64,000 nucleotides of DNA from Aphelocoma coerulescens. Its lineage: Eukaryota; Chordata; Aves; Passeriformes; Corvidae. Below, one piece after another: positions 1-12,600 of the stretch. Location: NCBI RefSeq assembly GCF_041296385.1, contig NW_027183583.1, positions 62,001 through 126,000 of the forward strand. The letters are read 5' to 3'. The notes beneath the pieces are model-generated. The model was not told the origin of the DNA. It saw only the letters and a program-made list of their open reading frames with translations, and searched no databases. Within the stretch, counting starts at the first letter, position 1. Every line of letters starts with the position of its first letter. The position numbers and the translations under genes were made by a program.

Positions 1-3000
1 CTCCTGCTCCAAACCGCTCCAAACCGGTCGAGACCACTCCAAACCACTCCGAACCAGTCCGAACCAGTCCGAACCAGTCTGTACTGGTCCAAACTGGTCC
101 AAACTGGTCCACTTTAGGCCGTTTTTCACCCCAAAATGACGTTTTTTACTGGTTTATACTGGTTTGTACTGGTCCAAAACACTCCAAACCAGTCGAGACC
201 ACTCCAAACCAGTCTGAGCCAGTCTAAAACGATCGGAACTGGTCCATACTGGTCCGAACTGGTCCGAACTGGTCCAAACTGGTCCATTTTAGGCCGATTT
301 TTATCCCAAAATGGGGACTTATACAGGTTTATACTGGTTTATACTGGTCCAAACTGCTCCAAACCAGTCTAAAGCAGTCTGAGCCAGTCTAAAACGGTCG
401 GCACTGGTCCATACTGGTCCAAACTGGTCCAAACCGGTCCGTTTTAGGCCATTTTTCACCCCAAAACGGCATTTTTTACTGGTTTCTACTGGTTTCTACT
501 GCTCCAAACCGCTCCAAACCGGTCGAGACCACTCCAAACCAGTCCGAACCAGTCCAAACCAGTCCGAACCAGTCCGTACTGGTCCAAACTGGTCCAAACT
601 GGTCCATTTCAGGCCACTTTTTGGCCCCAAAATGGGGTTTTTTACTGGTTTATACTGGTTTTTACTGGTTTATAGTGGTCCAAACCGCTCCAAACCAGTC
701 CGAACCAGTCTGAGCCAGTCTAAAACGATCGGCACTGGTCCATACTGGTCCATACTGGTCCGAACTGGTCCATTTTAGGCCATTTTTCACCCCAAAATGG
801 GGTTTTTTACTGGTTTCTACTGGTTTCTCCTGCTCCAAACCGCTCCAAACCGGTCGAGACCACTCCAAACCACTCCGAACCAGTCCGAACCAGTCCGTAC
901 TGGTCCGAACTGGTCCAAACTGGTCCGCACTGGTCAAAACCGGTCCATTTTAGGCCATTTTTCACCCCAAAACGGCATTTTTACTGGTTTGTACTGGTTT
1001 ATACTGGTCCAAAACACTCTAAACCAGTCGAGACCACTCCAAACCAGTCTGAGCCAGTCTAAAACGATCGGAACTGGTCCATACTGGTCCGAACTGGTCC
1101 GAACTGGTCCAAACTGGTCCATTTTAGGCCGATTTTTATCCCAAAATGGGGACTTATACAGGTTTATACTGGTTTATACTGGTCCAAACTGCTCCAAACC
1201 AGTCTAAAGCAGTCTGAGCCAGTCTAAAACGGTCGGCACTGGTCCATACTGGTCCAAACTGGTCCAAACCGGTCCGTTTTAGGCCATTTTTCACCCCAAA
1301 ACGGCATTTTTTACTGGTTTCTACTGGTTTCTACTGCTCCAAACCGCTCCAAACCGGTCGAGACCACTCCAAACCAGTCCGAACCAGTCCAAACCAGTCC
1401 GAACCAGTCCGTACTGGTCCAAACTGGTCCAAACTGGTCCATTTCAGGCCACTTTTTGGCCCCAAAATGGGGTTTTTTACTGGTTTATACTGGTTTTTAC
1501 TGGTTTATAGTGGTCCAAACCGCTCCAAACCAGTCCGAACCAGTCTGAGCCAGTCTAAAACGATCGGCACTGGTCCATACTGGTCCATACTGGTCCGAAC
1601 TGGTCCATTTTAGGCCATTTTTCACCCCAAAATGGGGTTTTTTACTGGTTTCTACTGGTTTCTCCTGCTCCAAACCGCTCCAAACCGGTCGAGACCACTC
1701 CAAACCACTCCGAACCAGTCCGAACCAGTCCGAACCGGTCTGTACTGGTCCAAACTGGTCCAAACTGGTCCGCACTGGTCAAAACCGGTCCATTTTAGGC
1801 CATTTTTCACCCCAAAACGGCATTTTTACTGGTTTGTACTGGTTTATACTGGTCCAAAACACTCTAAACCAGTCGAGACCACTCCAAACCAGTCTGAGCC
1901 AGTCTAAAACGATCGGAACTGGTCCATACTGGTCCGAACTGGTCCAAACTGGTCCAAACTGGTCCATTTTAGGCCGATTTTTATCCCAAAATGGGGACTT
2001 ATACTGGTTTATACTGGTTTATACTGGTCCAAACTGCTCCAAACCGGTCTAAAGCAGTCTGAGCCAGTCTAAAACGGTCGGCACTGGTCCGTACTGGTCC
2101 ATACTGGTCCAAACCGGTCCATTTCAGGCCATTTTTCACCCCAAAATGGCATTTTTTACTGGTTTATACTGGTTTCTCCTGCTCCAAACCGGTCGAGACC
2201 ACTCCAAACCAGTCCGAACCAGTCCGAACCAGTCCGAACCAGTCCGTACTGGTCCATACTGGTCCAAACCGGTCCATTTCAGGCCATTTTTCACCCCAAA
2301 ACGGCATTTTTTACTGGTTTATACTGGTTTGTACTGGTCCAAACCGTTCCAAACCGGTCGAGACCACTCCAAACCAGTCCGAACCAGTCCGAACCAGTCC
2401 GAACCAGTCTGTACTGGTGCAAACTGGTCCAAACTGGTCCATTTCAGGCCACTTTTTGGCCCCAAAATGGGTTTTTTTACTGGTTTCTACTGGTTTCTCC
2501 TGCTCCAAACCGCTCCAAACCGGTCGAGACCACTCCGAACCACTCCGAACCAGTCCGTACTGGTCCGAACCGGTCCGTACTGGTCCAAACTGGTCCGCAC
2601 TGGTCAAAACCGGTCCATTTTAGGCCATTTTTCACCCCAAAACAGCATTTTTTACTGGTTTATACTGGTTTCTACTGCTCCAAACTGCTCCAAACCAGTC
2701 CAAACCAGTCTGAGCCAGTCTAAAACGATTGGCACTGGTCCATACTGGTCCGAACCGGTCCGAACTGGTCCAAACTGGTCCATTTTAGGCCGATTTTTAT
2801 CCCAAAATGGGGATTTATACAGGTTTATATTGGTTTATACTGGTCCAAACTGCTCCAAACCGGTCTAAAGCAGTCTGAGCCAGTCTAAAACGGTCGGCAC
2901 TGGTCCGTACTGGTCCATACTGGTCCAAACCGGTCTGTTCTAGGCCGTTTTTCACCCCAAAATGGCATTTTTTACTGGTTTTTACTGGTTTCTCCTGCTC

Positions 3001-3431
3001 CAAACCGGTCGAGACCACTCCAAACCAGTCCGAACCAGTCCGAACCAGTCCGAACCAGTCCGTACTGGTCCATACTGGTCCAAACTGGTCCATTTCAGGC
3101 CATTTTTCACCCCAAAATGGCATTTTTTACTGGTTTATACTGGTTTGTACTGGTCCAAACCGTTCCAAACCGGTCGAGACCACTCCAAAACACTCCGAAC
3201 CCGTCCAAACCAGTCCGAACCAGTCTGTACTGGTGCAAACTGGTCCAAACTGGTCCATTTCAGGCCACTTTTTGGCCCCAAAATGGGTTTTTTTACTGGT
3301 TTCTACTGGTTTCTCCTGCTCCAAACCGCTCCAAACCGGTCGAGACCGCTCCAAACCAGTCCGAACCAGTCCATATCGGTCCATACTGGTCTGAACTGGT
3401 CCGAACTGGTCCATACTGGTCCCAGTTGCAG
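1..3431. repeat. RNF31 intron minisatellite with higher-order structure
   Basis: The whole stretch is built of 10-11 bp units of the type CCAAACTGGT / CCGAACCAGT. It is punctuated every 150-180 bp by a spacer like AGGCCATTTTTCACCCCAAA. On top of this is a higher-order unit: CTCCTGCTCC starts at 1, 827 and 1662, so the period is about 826-835 bp. A related 816 bp offset appears around 2146 and 2962. All ORFs here are repeat translations (TGPYWSKLV type). No exon was seen. Confidence 0.95.
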
Positions 3432-3608
3432 CTGCTGTCCGGCCTGGGCTTCCCGGAGCGAGCGGCGGCGGCGGCGGCGCTGCAGCGGCACGGGGGCGGC
3501 CACTGGGGGGCGCTGTGCGAGCTGCAGGGGCGGAGGCTCCGCCCCCTCCGCTTACGTCACTTCCGGGGGGAGGAGCCAGGGCTGGACTTCAACAGGGCCG
3601 ACCAGCAG
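3432..3608 (+). CDS. RNF31: RNF31 exon, C-terminal part of the UBA region
   Basis: The translation contains [16 protein letters not shown] and RLRPLR, matching the end of the HOIP UBA region, which in the human protein binds the UBL domain of HOIL-1L. It continues into the linker before RING1. The acceptor is ambiguous: CAG at 3423-3425 or CAG at 3429-3431. The second is used here, and the first would add two codons in frame. The donor is CAG|GTAACT at 3609, phase 0. An Ala run (about seven residues) comes from GCG repeats. The exon also carries a CTCF-like sequence at 3498-3515. Confidence 0.88.
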
Positions 3609-6600
3609 GTAACTGGGAGGGGACTGGGAGGGACTGGGAGGGGATTGGGGGGGTGTGGGGGGGAGTGGGAGGGGATTGGGAGGGACTGGGAGGGGATTGG
3701 GAGGGGCTGGGAGGGACTGGGAGGGACTGGGAGGGGACTGGGAGGGACTGGGAGGGAACTGGGGGGGATTGGGAGAGACTGGGAGGGATTGGGAGGGACT
3801 GGGAGGGACTGGGAGGGGATTGGGAGAGACTGGGAGGGGATTGGGAGGGACTGGGAGGGACTGGGAGGGGATTGGGGGGGACTGGGAGGGACTGGGAGGG
3901 ACTGGGAGGGGATTGGGAGGGATTGGGAGGGACTGGGAGGGACTGGGAGGGGATTGGGAGGGACTGGGAGTGGATTGGGAGGGAACTGGGAGGAACTGGG
4001 AGGAACTGGGAGGGAACTGGGAGGGACTGGGAGGGAACTGGGAGGGACTGGGAGGGGATTGGAGGGGATTGGGAGGGAACTGGGACAAACTGGGAGGGAC
4101 TGGGAGGGACTGGGAGGGGATTGGGGGGGATTGGGAGGGACTGGGAGGGACTGGGAGGGACTGGGAGGGGACTGGGAGGGGATTCGGGGTTACTGGTTTA
4201 TAGTGGGAGGGACTGGGAGCAACTGGGACGGGAGTGAGAGGGAACTGGGATCGAACTGGGAGGGAACTGGGAGGGACCGGGAGGGACTGGGAGGGACTGG
4301 GATGGTTTTCAGGCTTACTCATTTGGGGTTTTTCCCTTACTGGTTTCTACTGGTTTCTACTGGTTTGGGGTCTGGGGTTACTGGGATGAACTGGGATGAA
4401 CTGGGATGAACTGGGAGTGGATTTGTTGTCACTGGGAGTGGGTTTGGGGTCTCTGGTCCTTACTGGTTTGGTATTTTTCCCTTACTGGTTCATATTGGTT
4501 TGGGGTTTTTTCTTAATTGGTTCATACTGGTTTGTACTGGTTTGGGGTCTGGGGTTACTGGGATGAACTGGGACGAACTGGGATGAACTGGGATGAACTG
4601 GGAGTGCATTTGGGGTCACTGGGAGGGACTGGGATGGGTTTCAGGCTTACTGGTTTGGGGTTTTTTCCTTACTAGTTTATACTGGTCTATACTGGTTCTT
4701 ACTGGTTTGGGGTCTGGGGTTACTGGGATGAACTGGGATGAACTGGGATGAACTGGGATGAACTGGGATGAACTGGGAGTGGATTTGGGGTCACTGGGAG
4801 TGGATTTGGGCTTACTGGGAGTCACTGGTTTGGGGTTTTTCCCTTACTGGTTCGTACTGGTTTGGGGTTTTTTCTTAATTGGTTCATACTGGTTTGTACT
4901 GGTTTGGGGTCTGGGGTTACTGGGATGAACTGGGATGAACTGGGATGAACTGGGAGTGGGTTTGGGGTCACTGGGAGTGGATTTGGGCCTACTGGGAGTC
5001 ACTGGTTTGGTGGTTTTTCCCTTACTGGTTTGTACTGGTTTGTACTGGTTTGTACTGGTTTGGGGTCTGGGGTTACTGGGATGAACTGGGATGAACTGGG
5101 ATGAACTGGGAGTGCATTTGGGGTCACGGGGAGGGACTGGGATGGGTTTCAGGCTTACTGGTTTGGGGTTTTTTCCTTACTGGTTTCTACTGGTTTATAG
5201 TGGTTCTTACTGGTTTGGGGTCTGGGGTTACTGGGATGAACTGGGACGAACTGGGATGGACTGGGAGTGGATTTGGGGTCACTGGGAGTGGATTTGGGCC
5301 TACTGGGAGTCACTGGTTTGGGGTTTTTTCCTTAGTGGTTCATACTGGTTTGGGGTGTTTTCCTTACTGGTTTATACTGGTTTCTACTGGTTTGGGGTCT
5401 GGGGTTACTGGGATGAACTGGGATGAACTGGGATGAACTGGGATGAACTGGGAGTGCATTTGGGGTCACTGGGAGGACTGGGATGGGTTTCAGGTTTACT
5501 GGTATGGGGTTTTTTCCTTACTGGTTTATACTGGTTCATACTGGTTTGGGGTTTTTTGTTACTGGTTCTTACTGGTTCTTACTGGTGCCCCTGGCCCCCC
5601 GCAGGCCCTGGTGCGGCAGATCCTGGCCACGTTGCCCGTGGCCAGCTGGGGCCGGGCCTCGCTGGTGGCCGGGCTGGGCCGCGAGCTGGGCCTGGGGCTG
5701 GTGGGCGATCCCAGTAAGGAACCTTTACTGGGAGAACTGGTGGAGGCCGTGGGGTCCTGCCCGGACCGGGCTGCCCTGCGCAGACGCCTGCGCTGCGAGT
5801 GCGCCGTGTGCGGCTGGGGGCTGCCCCGGCAACTGGTGCGTACTGGGAGGGACTGGGAGGGACTGGGAGGGACTGGGAGGGGACTGGGAGGGACTGGGAG
5901 GGGATTGGGGGGGACTGGGAGGGACTGGGAGGGACTGGGAGGGACTGGGAGGGAACTGGGAGGGACTGGGAGGGGAATGGGGGGGACTGGGAGGGACTGG
6001 GAGGGACTGGGAGGGGATTGGGAGGGACTGGGATGGGATTGGGGGGGACTGGGAGGGATTGGGAGGGACTGGGAGGGATTGGGAGGGAACTGGGAGGGAC
6101 TGGGAGGGACTGGGAGGGGATTGGGAGGGACTGGGAGGGACTGGGAGGGACTGGGAGGGACTGGGAGGGGAATGGGAGGGACTGGGAGGGACTGGGAGGG
6201 AACTGGGGGGGAACTGGGAGGGGACTGGGAGGGAACTGGGAGGGATTGGGGGGGATTGGGGGGGACTGGGAGGGGACTGGTTTGTACTGGGAGGGACTGG
6301 GAGGCAACTGGGAGGGAACTGGGAGGGACTGGGAGGGGAATGGGGGGGACTGGGAGGGACTGGGAGGGAACTGGGAGGGACTGGGAGGGGAATGGGGGGG
6401 ACTGGGAGGGACTGGGAGGGAACTGGGAGGGACTGGGAGGGACTGGGAGGGGATTGGGAGGGACTGGGAGGGACTGGGAGGGGATTGGGAGGGGACTGGG
6501 AGGGAACTGGGAGCGACTGGGAGGGACTGGGAGGGGATTTAGGGTTACTGGTTTATACTGGGAGGGGACTGGGAGGGACTGGGAGCGAGTGGGAGCAACT

Positions 6601-9600
6601 GGGATGAACTGGGATGAACTGGGACGAACTGGTCTGTACTGGTTTGGTGTTTTAATGGCTGCAATTCCCTCCGCGGCCACCTGGGGGCAGCAGCTCCAAT
6701 GGGTTTTACACCTCACTGGTTTATACTGGTTCATACTGGTTTATACTGGTTTATACCGGTTTGTATTGGCTTATACTGGTTTCTACTGGTTTGTACTGGT
6801 CCATACTGGTCCATACTGGTCCGTACTGGTTATACTGGTCCATACTAGTTCGTACTGGTTCGTAGAAGTTCATGGTGGTTCCATCTGGTTCATAGTGGTC
6901 CGTACTGGTTTATACTGGTCCATACTCGTCTATACTGGTTATAATGGTCCATACTGGTCCATATTAGTTCGTACTGGTCTGTAGTAGTTCATAGTGGTTG
7001 CTACTGGTTCGTACTGGTTTATAGTGGTCCATACTGGTTTGTACTGGTTTATACTGGTTTATACTGATCCATACCGGTCCATACTGGTTCATACTGGTTT
7101 ATACTGGTTATACTGGTCCATACTAGTTCATACTGGTCCGTAGCGGTTCATAGTGGCTCCTACTGGTTCATAGTGGCTCGTAGTGGTCCATACTGGTTCC
7201 TACTGGTTCCTACTGGTTTATACCGATTTCTACCGGTCCATACTGGTCCATACTGGTTTATACTGGTTATACTGGTCCATACTAGTTCATACTGGTCCGT
7301 AGCGGTTCATAGTGGCTCCTACTGGTTCATAGTGGCTCATAGTGATTCATACTGGTTCCTACTGGTTTATACTGGTTTATACCGATTTCTACCGCTCCGT
7401 ACTGGTCCATACTGGTTTATACTGGTTATACTGGTCCATACTAGTTCATACTGGTCCGTAGCGGTTCATAGTGGCTCCTACTGGTTTATAATGGCTCATA
7501 GTGGTTCCTACTGGTTCCTACTGGTTTATACCGATTTCTACCAGTCCATACTGGTCCGTACTGGTTTATACTGGTTATACTGGTGCAGATGCAGTGGCTG
7601 CCGGGCTGCTCGTGCCCGCTGTGCCCCGAGTGCTTCCGGCTGCACTGGGGGGCCGGGAGCCGCTTACTGGGATGGACTGGGATGAACTGGGATGGACTGG
7701 GATGGACTGGTTTGGGGCTCGGGGTTACTGGGATGAACTGGGATGAACTGGGATGAACTGGTCTGTACTGGTTTGGTGTTTTAATGGCTGCAATTCCCTC
7801 CGCGGCCACCTGGGGGCAGCAGCTCCAATGGGTTTTACACCTCACTGGTTTATACTGGTTCATACTGGTTTATACTGGTTTATACCGGTTTGTATTGGCT
7901 TATACTGGTTTCTACTGGTTTGTACTGGTCCATACTGGTCCATACTGGTCCGTACTGGTTATACTGGTCCATACTAGTTTGTACTGGTTCGTAGAAGTTC
8001 ATGGTGGTTCCATCTGGTTCATAGTGGTCCGTACTGGTTTATACTGGTCCATACTGGTCTATACTGGTTATAATGGTCCATACTGGTCCATACTGGTCCA
8101 TATTAGTTCATACTGGTCTGTAGTAGTTCATAGTGGTTGCTACTGGTTCGTACTGGTTTATAGTGGTCCATACTGGTTTGTACTGGTTTATACTGGTTTA
8201 TACTGATCCATACCAGTCCATACTGGTTCATACTAGTTTATACTGGTTATACTGGTCCATATTAGTTCATAGGGGTCCGTAGCGGTTCATAGTGGCTCCT
8301 ACTGGTTTATAATGGCTCATACTGGTTCATACTGGTTCCTACTGGTTTATACCGATTTCTACCGCTCCGTACTGGTCCATACTGGTTTATACTGGTTATA
8401 CTGGTCCATACTAGTTCATACTGGTCCGTAGCGGTTCATAGTGGCTCCTACTGGTTTATAATGGCTCATAGTGGTTCCTACTGGTTCCTAGTGGTTTATA
8501 CCGATTTCTACCAGTCCATACTGGTCCTTACTGGTTTATACTGGTTATACTGGTGCAGATGCAGTGGCTGCCGGGCTGCTCGTGCCCGCTGTGCCCCGAG
8601 TGCTTCCGGCTGCACTGGGGGGCCGGGAGCCGCTTACTGGGATGGACTGGGATGAACTGGGATGGACTGGGATGGACTGGTTTGGGGCTCGGGGTTACTG
8701 GGATGAACTGGGATGAACTGGGATGAACTGGTCTGTACTGGTTTGGTGTTTTAATGGCTGCAATTCCCTCCGCGGCCACCTGGGGGCAGCAGCTCCAATG
8801 GGTTTTACACCTCACTGGTTTATACTGGTTCATACTGGTTTATACTGGTTTATACCGGTTTGTATTGGCTTATACTGGTTTCTACTGGTTTGTACTGGTC
8901 CATACTGGTCCATACTGGTCCGTACTGGTTATACTGGTCCATACTAGTTTGTACTGGTTCGTAGAAGTTCATGGTGGTTCCATCTGGTTCATAGTGGTCC
9001 GTACTGGTTTATACTGGTCCATACTCGTCTATACTGGTTATACTGGTCCATACTGGTCCATACTGGTCCATACTGGTCCATACTAGTTCGTACTGGTCTG
9101 TAGTAGTTCATAGTGGTTCCTACTGGTTCATAGTGGTTCGTAGTGGTCCATACTGGTTCCTACTGGTTTATACTGGTTTATAGCGATCCATACTGGTCCA
9201 TACTGGTCCATACTGGTTTATACTGGTTATACTGGTCCATACTAGTTCATACTGGTCCGTAGAGGTTCATAGTGGCTCCTACTGGTTCATAATGGCTCAT
9301 AGTGATCCATACTGGTTCGTACTGGTTCCTACTGGTTTATACCGCTTTCTACCGCTCCGTACTGGTCCGTACTGGTTTATACTGGTTATACTGGTCCATA
9401 CTAGTTCATACTGGTCCGTAGCGGTTCATAGTGGTTCCTACTGGTTCATAGTGGCTCATAGCGGTTTCTATTGGTTCCTACTGGTTTATACTGGTTTATA
9501 GCGATCCATACCGGTCCATACTGGTTTATACTGGTTATACTGGTCCATACTAGTTCATACTGGTCTGTAGTAGTTCATAGTGGCTCCTACTGGTTCATAG

Positions 9601-12600
9601 TGGCTCATACTGGTTCCTACTGGTTCCTAGTGGTTTATACCGATTTCTACCAGTCCATACTGGTCCGTACTGGTTTATACTGGTTATACTGGTGCAGATG
9701 CAGTGGCTGCCGGGCTGCTCGTGCCCGCTGTGCCCCGAGTGCTTCCGGCTGCACTTCACCGTGGGCGTCCGCGAGCGCGGCGTGGCCGCCCTGGGCTGCC
9801 CCAGCTGCGGCCGGCCCGACCTGCGAGACGAGGCCCAGCGCCTCTGCTACTGGTCCACGCTGGAGCCCCGGGTAACTGGGAGCACTGGGTTGTACTGGGA
9901 GGGGGCTGGGAGGGGTGAAAGGGCGAAAAAATGGGGAAAAACGGGGGAGAAATGGGGGAGAAAGGGTTAAAAATGGGGGGAAATGGGGGGAAATGGGGGT
10001 TTGGGGTTACTGGTTTGTACTGGTTTGTGCTGGGAGGGGACTGGAGGGGTTAAAGGGCGGAAAAATGGGGGAAAAAGGGTTAAAATTGGAGGAGAAAGGG
10101 TTAAAAATGGGGGGAAATGGGGGGATTTGGGGTTACTGGTTTGTACTGGTTTGTACTGGGAGGGGACTGGGAGGGACTGGGAAGGGACTGGGAGGGAACT
10201 GGGAGGGGTTAAAGGGTTGAAAAAGGGTTAAAAATGGAGGAGAAAGGGTTAAAAATGGGGGGAATGGGGGGAAATGGGGGAATTTGGGGTTACTGGTTTG
10301 TACTGGTTTGTACTGGGAGGGGACTGGGAGGGACTGGGAGGGGTTAAAGGGCGAAAAAACGGAGAAACACGGGGAAAAAAGGGTTAAAAATGGGGGAGAA
10401 AGGGTTAAAAATGGGGGGAAATGGGGGGAAATGGGGATTTGGGGTTACTGGTTTGTACTGGTTTGTACTGGGAGGGCACTGGGAGGGGACTGGGAGGGGT
10501 GAAAGGGCGAAAAAACGGGGAAAAAAGGGTTAAAAATGGAGAAGAAAGGGTTAAAAATGGGGGAGAAAGGGTTAAAAATGGGGAAAAATGGGGGGAAATG
10601 GGGGTTTGGGGTTACTGGTTTGTACTGGTTTGTACTGGGAGGGGACTGGGAGGGGTTAAAGGGCGAAAAAACGGAGAAACACGGGGAAAAAAGGGTTAAA
10701 AGTGGGGGAGAAAGGGTTAAAAATGGGGGGAAATGGGGGGAAATGGGGATTTGGGGTTACTGGTTTGTACTGGTTTGTACTGGGAGGGGACTGGGATGAA
10801 CTGGGAGGGACTGGGAGGGACTGGGAGGGACTGGGAGGGGGTTAAAGGGTTAAAAATGGAGGGAAAAGGGTTAAAAATGGGGAGAAAGGGTTAAAAATGG
10901 GGAGAAACGGGGGGAAATGGGGGTTTGGGGTTACTGGTTCGGACTGGTTCGGACTGGTGGCGCCTCTGCTACTGGTCCACGCTGGAGCCCCGGGTAACTG
11001 GGAGCACTGGGTTGTACTGGGAGGGGGCTGGGAGGGGTGAAAGGGCGAAAAAACGGGGAAAAACGGGGAAAAATGGGGGAGAAAGGGTTAAAAGTGGGGG
11101 AGAAAGGGTTAAAAATGGGGGGAAATGGGGGGAAATGGGGGGATTTGGGGTTACTGGTTTGTACTGGTTTGTACTGGGAGGGGACTGGGAGGGACTGGGA
11201 GGGGTGAAAGGGGGAAAAAACGGGGAAAAAAGGGTTAAAATTGGGGGAGAAAGGGTTAAAAATGGGGGGAAATGGGGGTTTGGGGTTACTGGTTTGTACT
11301 GGTTTGTACTGGTTTGTACTGGGAGGGACTGGGAGGGGACTGGGAGGGACTGGGAGGGGTTAAAGGGTTGAAAAAGGGTTAAAAATGGAGGAGAAAGGGT
11401 TAAAAGTGGGGGGAAATGGGGGAAAATGGGGGTTTGGGGTTACTGGTTTGTACTGGTTTGTACTGGGAGGGGACTGGGAGGGACTGGGAAGGGACTGGGA
11501 GGGAGTTAAAGGGTTAAAAACGGAGGGAAAATGGAGGGAAAAGGGTTAAAAAAGGGTTAAATTGGGGTTTGGGGTTACTGGTTTGGACTGGGAGGGGACT
11601 GGGGGGTCACTGGGAGCAACTGGGAGGGACTGGGAGCAACTGGGATGAACTGGGAGGGACTGGGAGGGGGTTAAAGGGTTAAAAACGGAGGGGAATGGGT
11701 TAAAAAAGGGTTAAATTGGGGTCTGGGGTTACTGGTTTGGACCGGTTCGGACTGGTTCGGACTGGTGGCGCCTCTGCTACTGGTCCACGCTGGAGCCCCG
11801 GGTAACTGGGAGCACTGGGTTGTACTGGGAGGGGGCTGGGAGGGGTGAAAGGGCGAAAAAACGGGGAAAAACGGGGGAGAAATGGGGGAGAAAGGGTTAA
11901 AAGTGGGGGAGAAAGGGTTAAAAATGGGGGGAAATGGGGATTTGGGGTTACTGGTTTGTACTGGTTTGTACTGGGAGGGGACTGGGAGGGGACTGGGAGG
12001 GACTGGGAGGGACTGGGAGGGACTGGGAGGGGTTAAAGGGTTAAAAAGGGTTAAAAATGGAGGAGAAAGGGTTAAAAATGGGGGGAAATGGGGGAAAATG
12101 GGGATTTGGGGTTACTGGTTTGTACTGGTTTGTACTGGGAGGGGACTGGGAGGGACTGGGAAGGGACTGGGAGGGACTGGGAGGGACTGGGAGGGACTGG
12201 GAGGGAGTTAAAGGGTTAAAAACGGAGGGAAAATGGAGGGAAAAGGGTTAAAAAAGGGTTAAATTGGGGGTTGGGGTTACTGGTTTGGACTGGGAGGGAA
12301 CTGGGAGGGGACTGGGAGGGGACTGGGGGGTCACTGGGAGCAACTGGGAGGGACTGGGAGCAACTGGGATGAACTGGGAGGGACTGGGAGGGGGTTAAAG
12401 GGTTAAAAATGGAGGGAAAAGGGTTAAAAAAGGGTTAAATTGGGGTTTGGGGTTACTGGTTTGCACTGGGAGGGAACTGGGAGGGGCCTGGGGGGTCACT
12501 GGGAGCAACTGGGATGGAACTGGGAGGGACTGGGAGGGAGTTAAAGGGTTAAAAATGGAGGGAAAAGGGTTAAAAAAGGGTTAAATTGGGGTTTGGGGTT

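Larger units (their letters stand above)
6601..9697. repeat. TACTGGTTTA / CATACTGGTC array with approximately 1 kb higher-order units
   Basis: An 8-12 bp unit, TACTGGTTTA / TACTGGTCCA, forms larger units marked by a non-repetitive cassette beginning at 6631, 7760 and 8730 (spacings 1129 and 970 bp). Copies of the RING1 exon 5' end lie at 7589 and 8559 (spacing 970 bp). The real exon at 9698 sits at the end of the series. Confidence 0.93.

Noticed and set aside
3117..4409. 430-codon ORF with Gly/Trp/Glu repeats ([11 protein letters not shown])
   Set aside because: Only 3432-3608 is coding (RNF31). The rest is read-through into the CTGGGAGGGA array beyond a canonical donor.
5709..5720. Internal donor-like CCAGTAAGG in the RNF31 exon at 5605-5835
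   Set aside because: The protein match to HOIP runs through it without interruption, and the exon's true end (GTGCGT at 5836) fits the known RING1 split.
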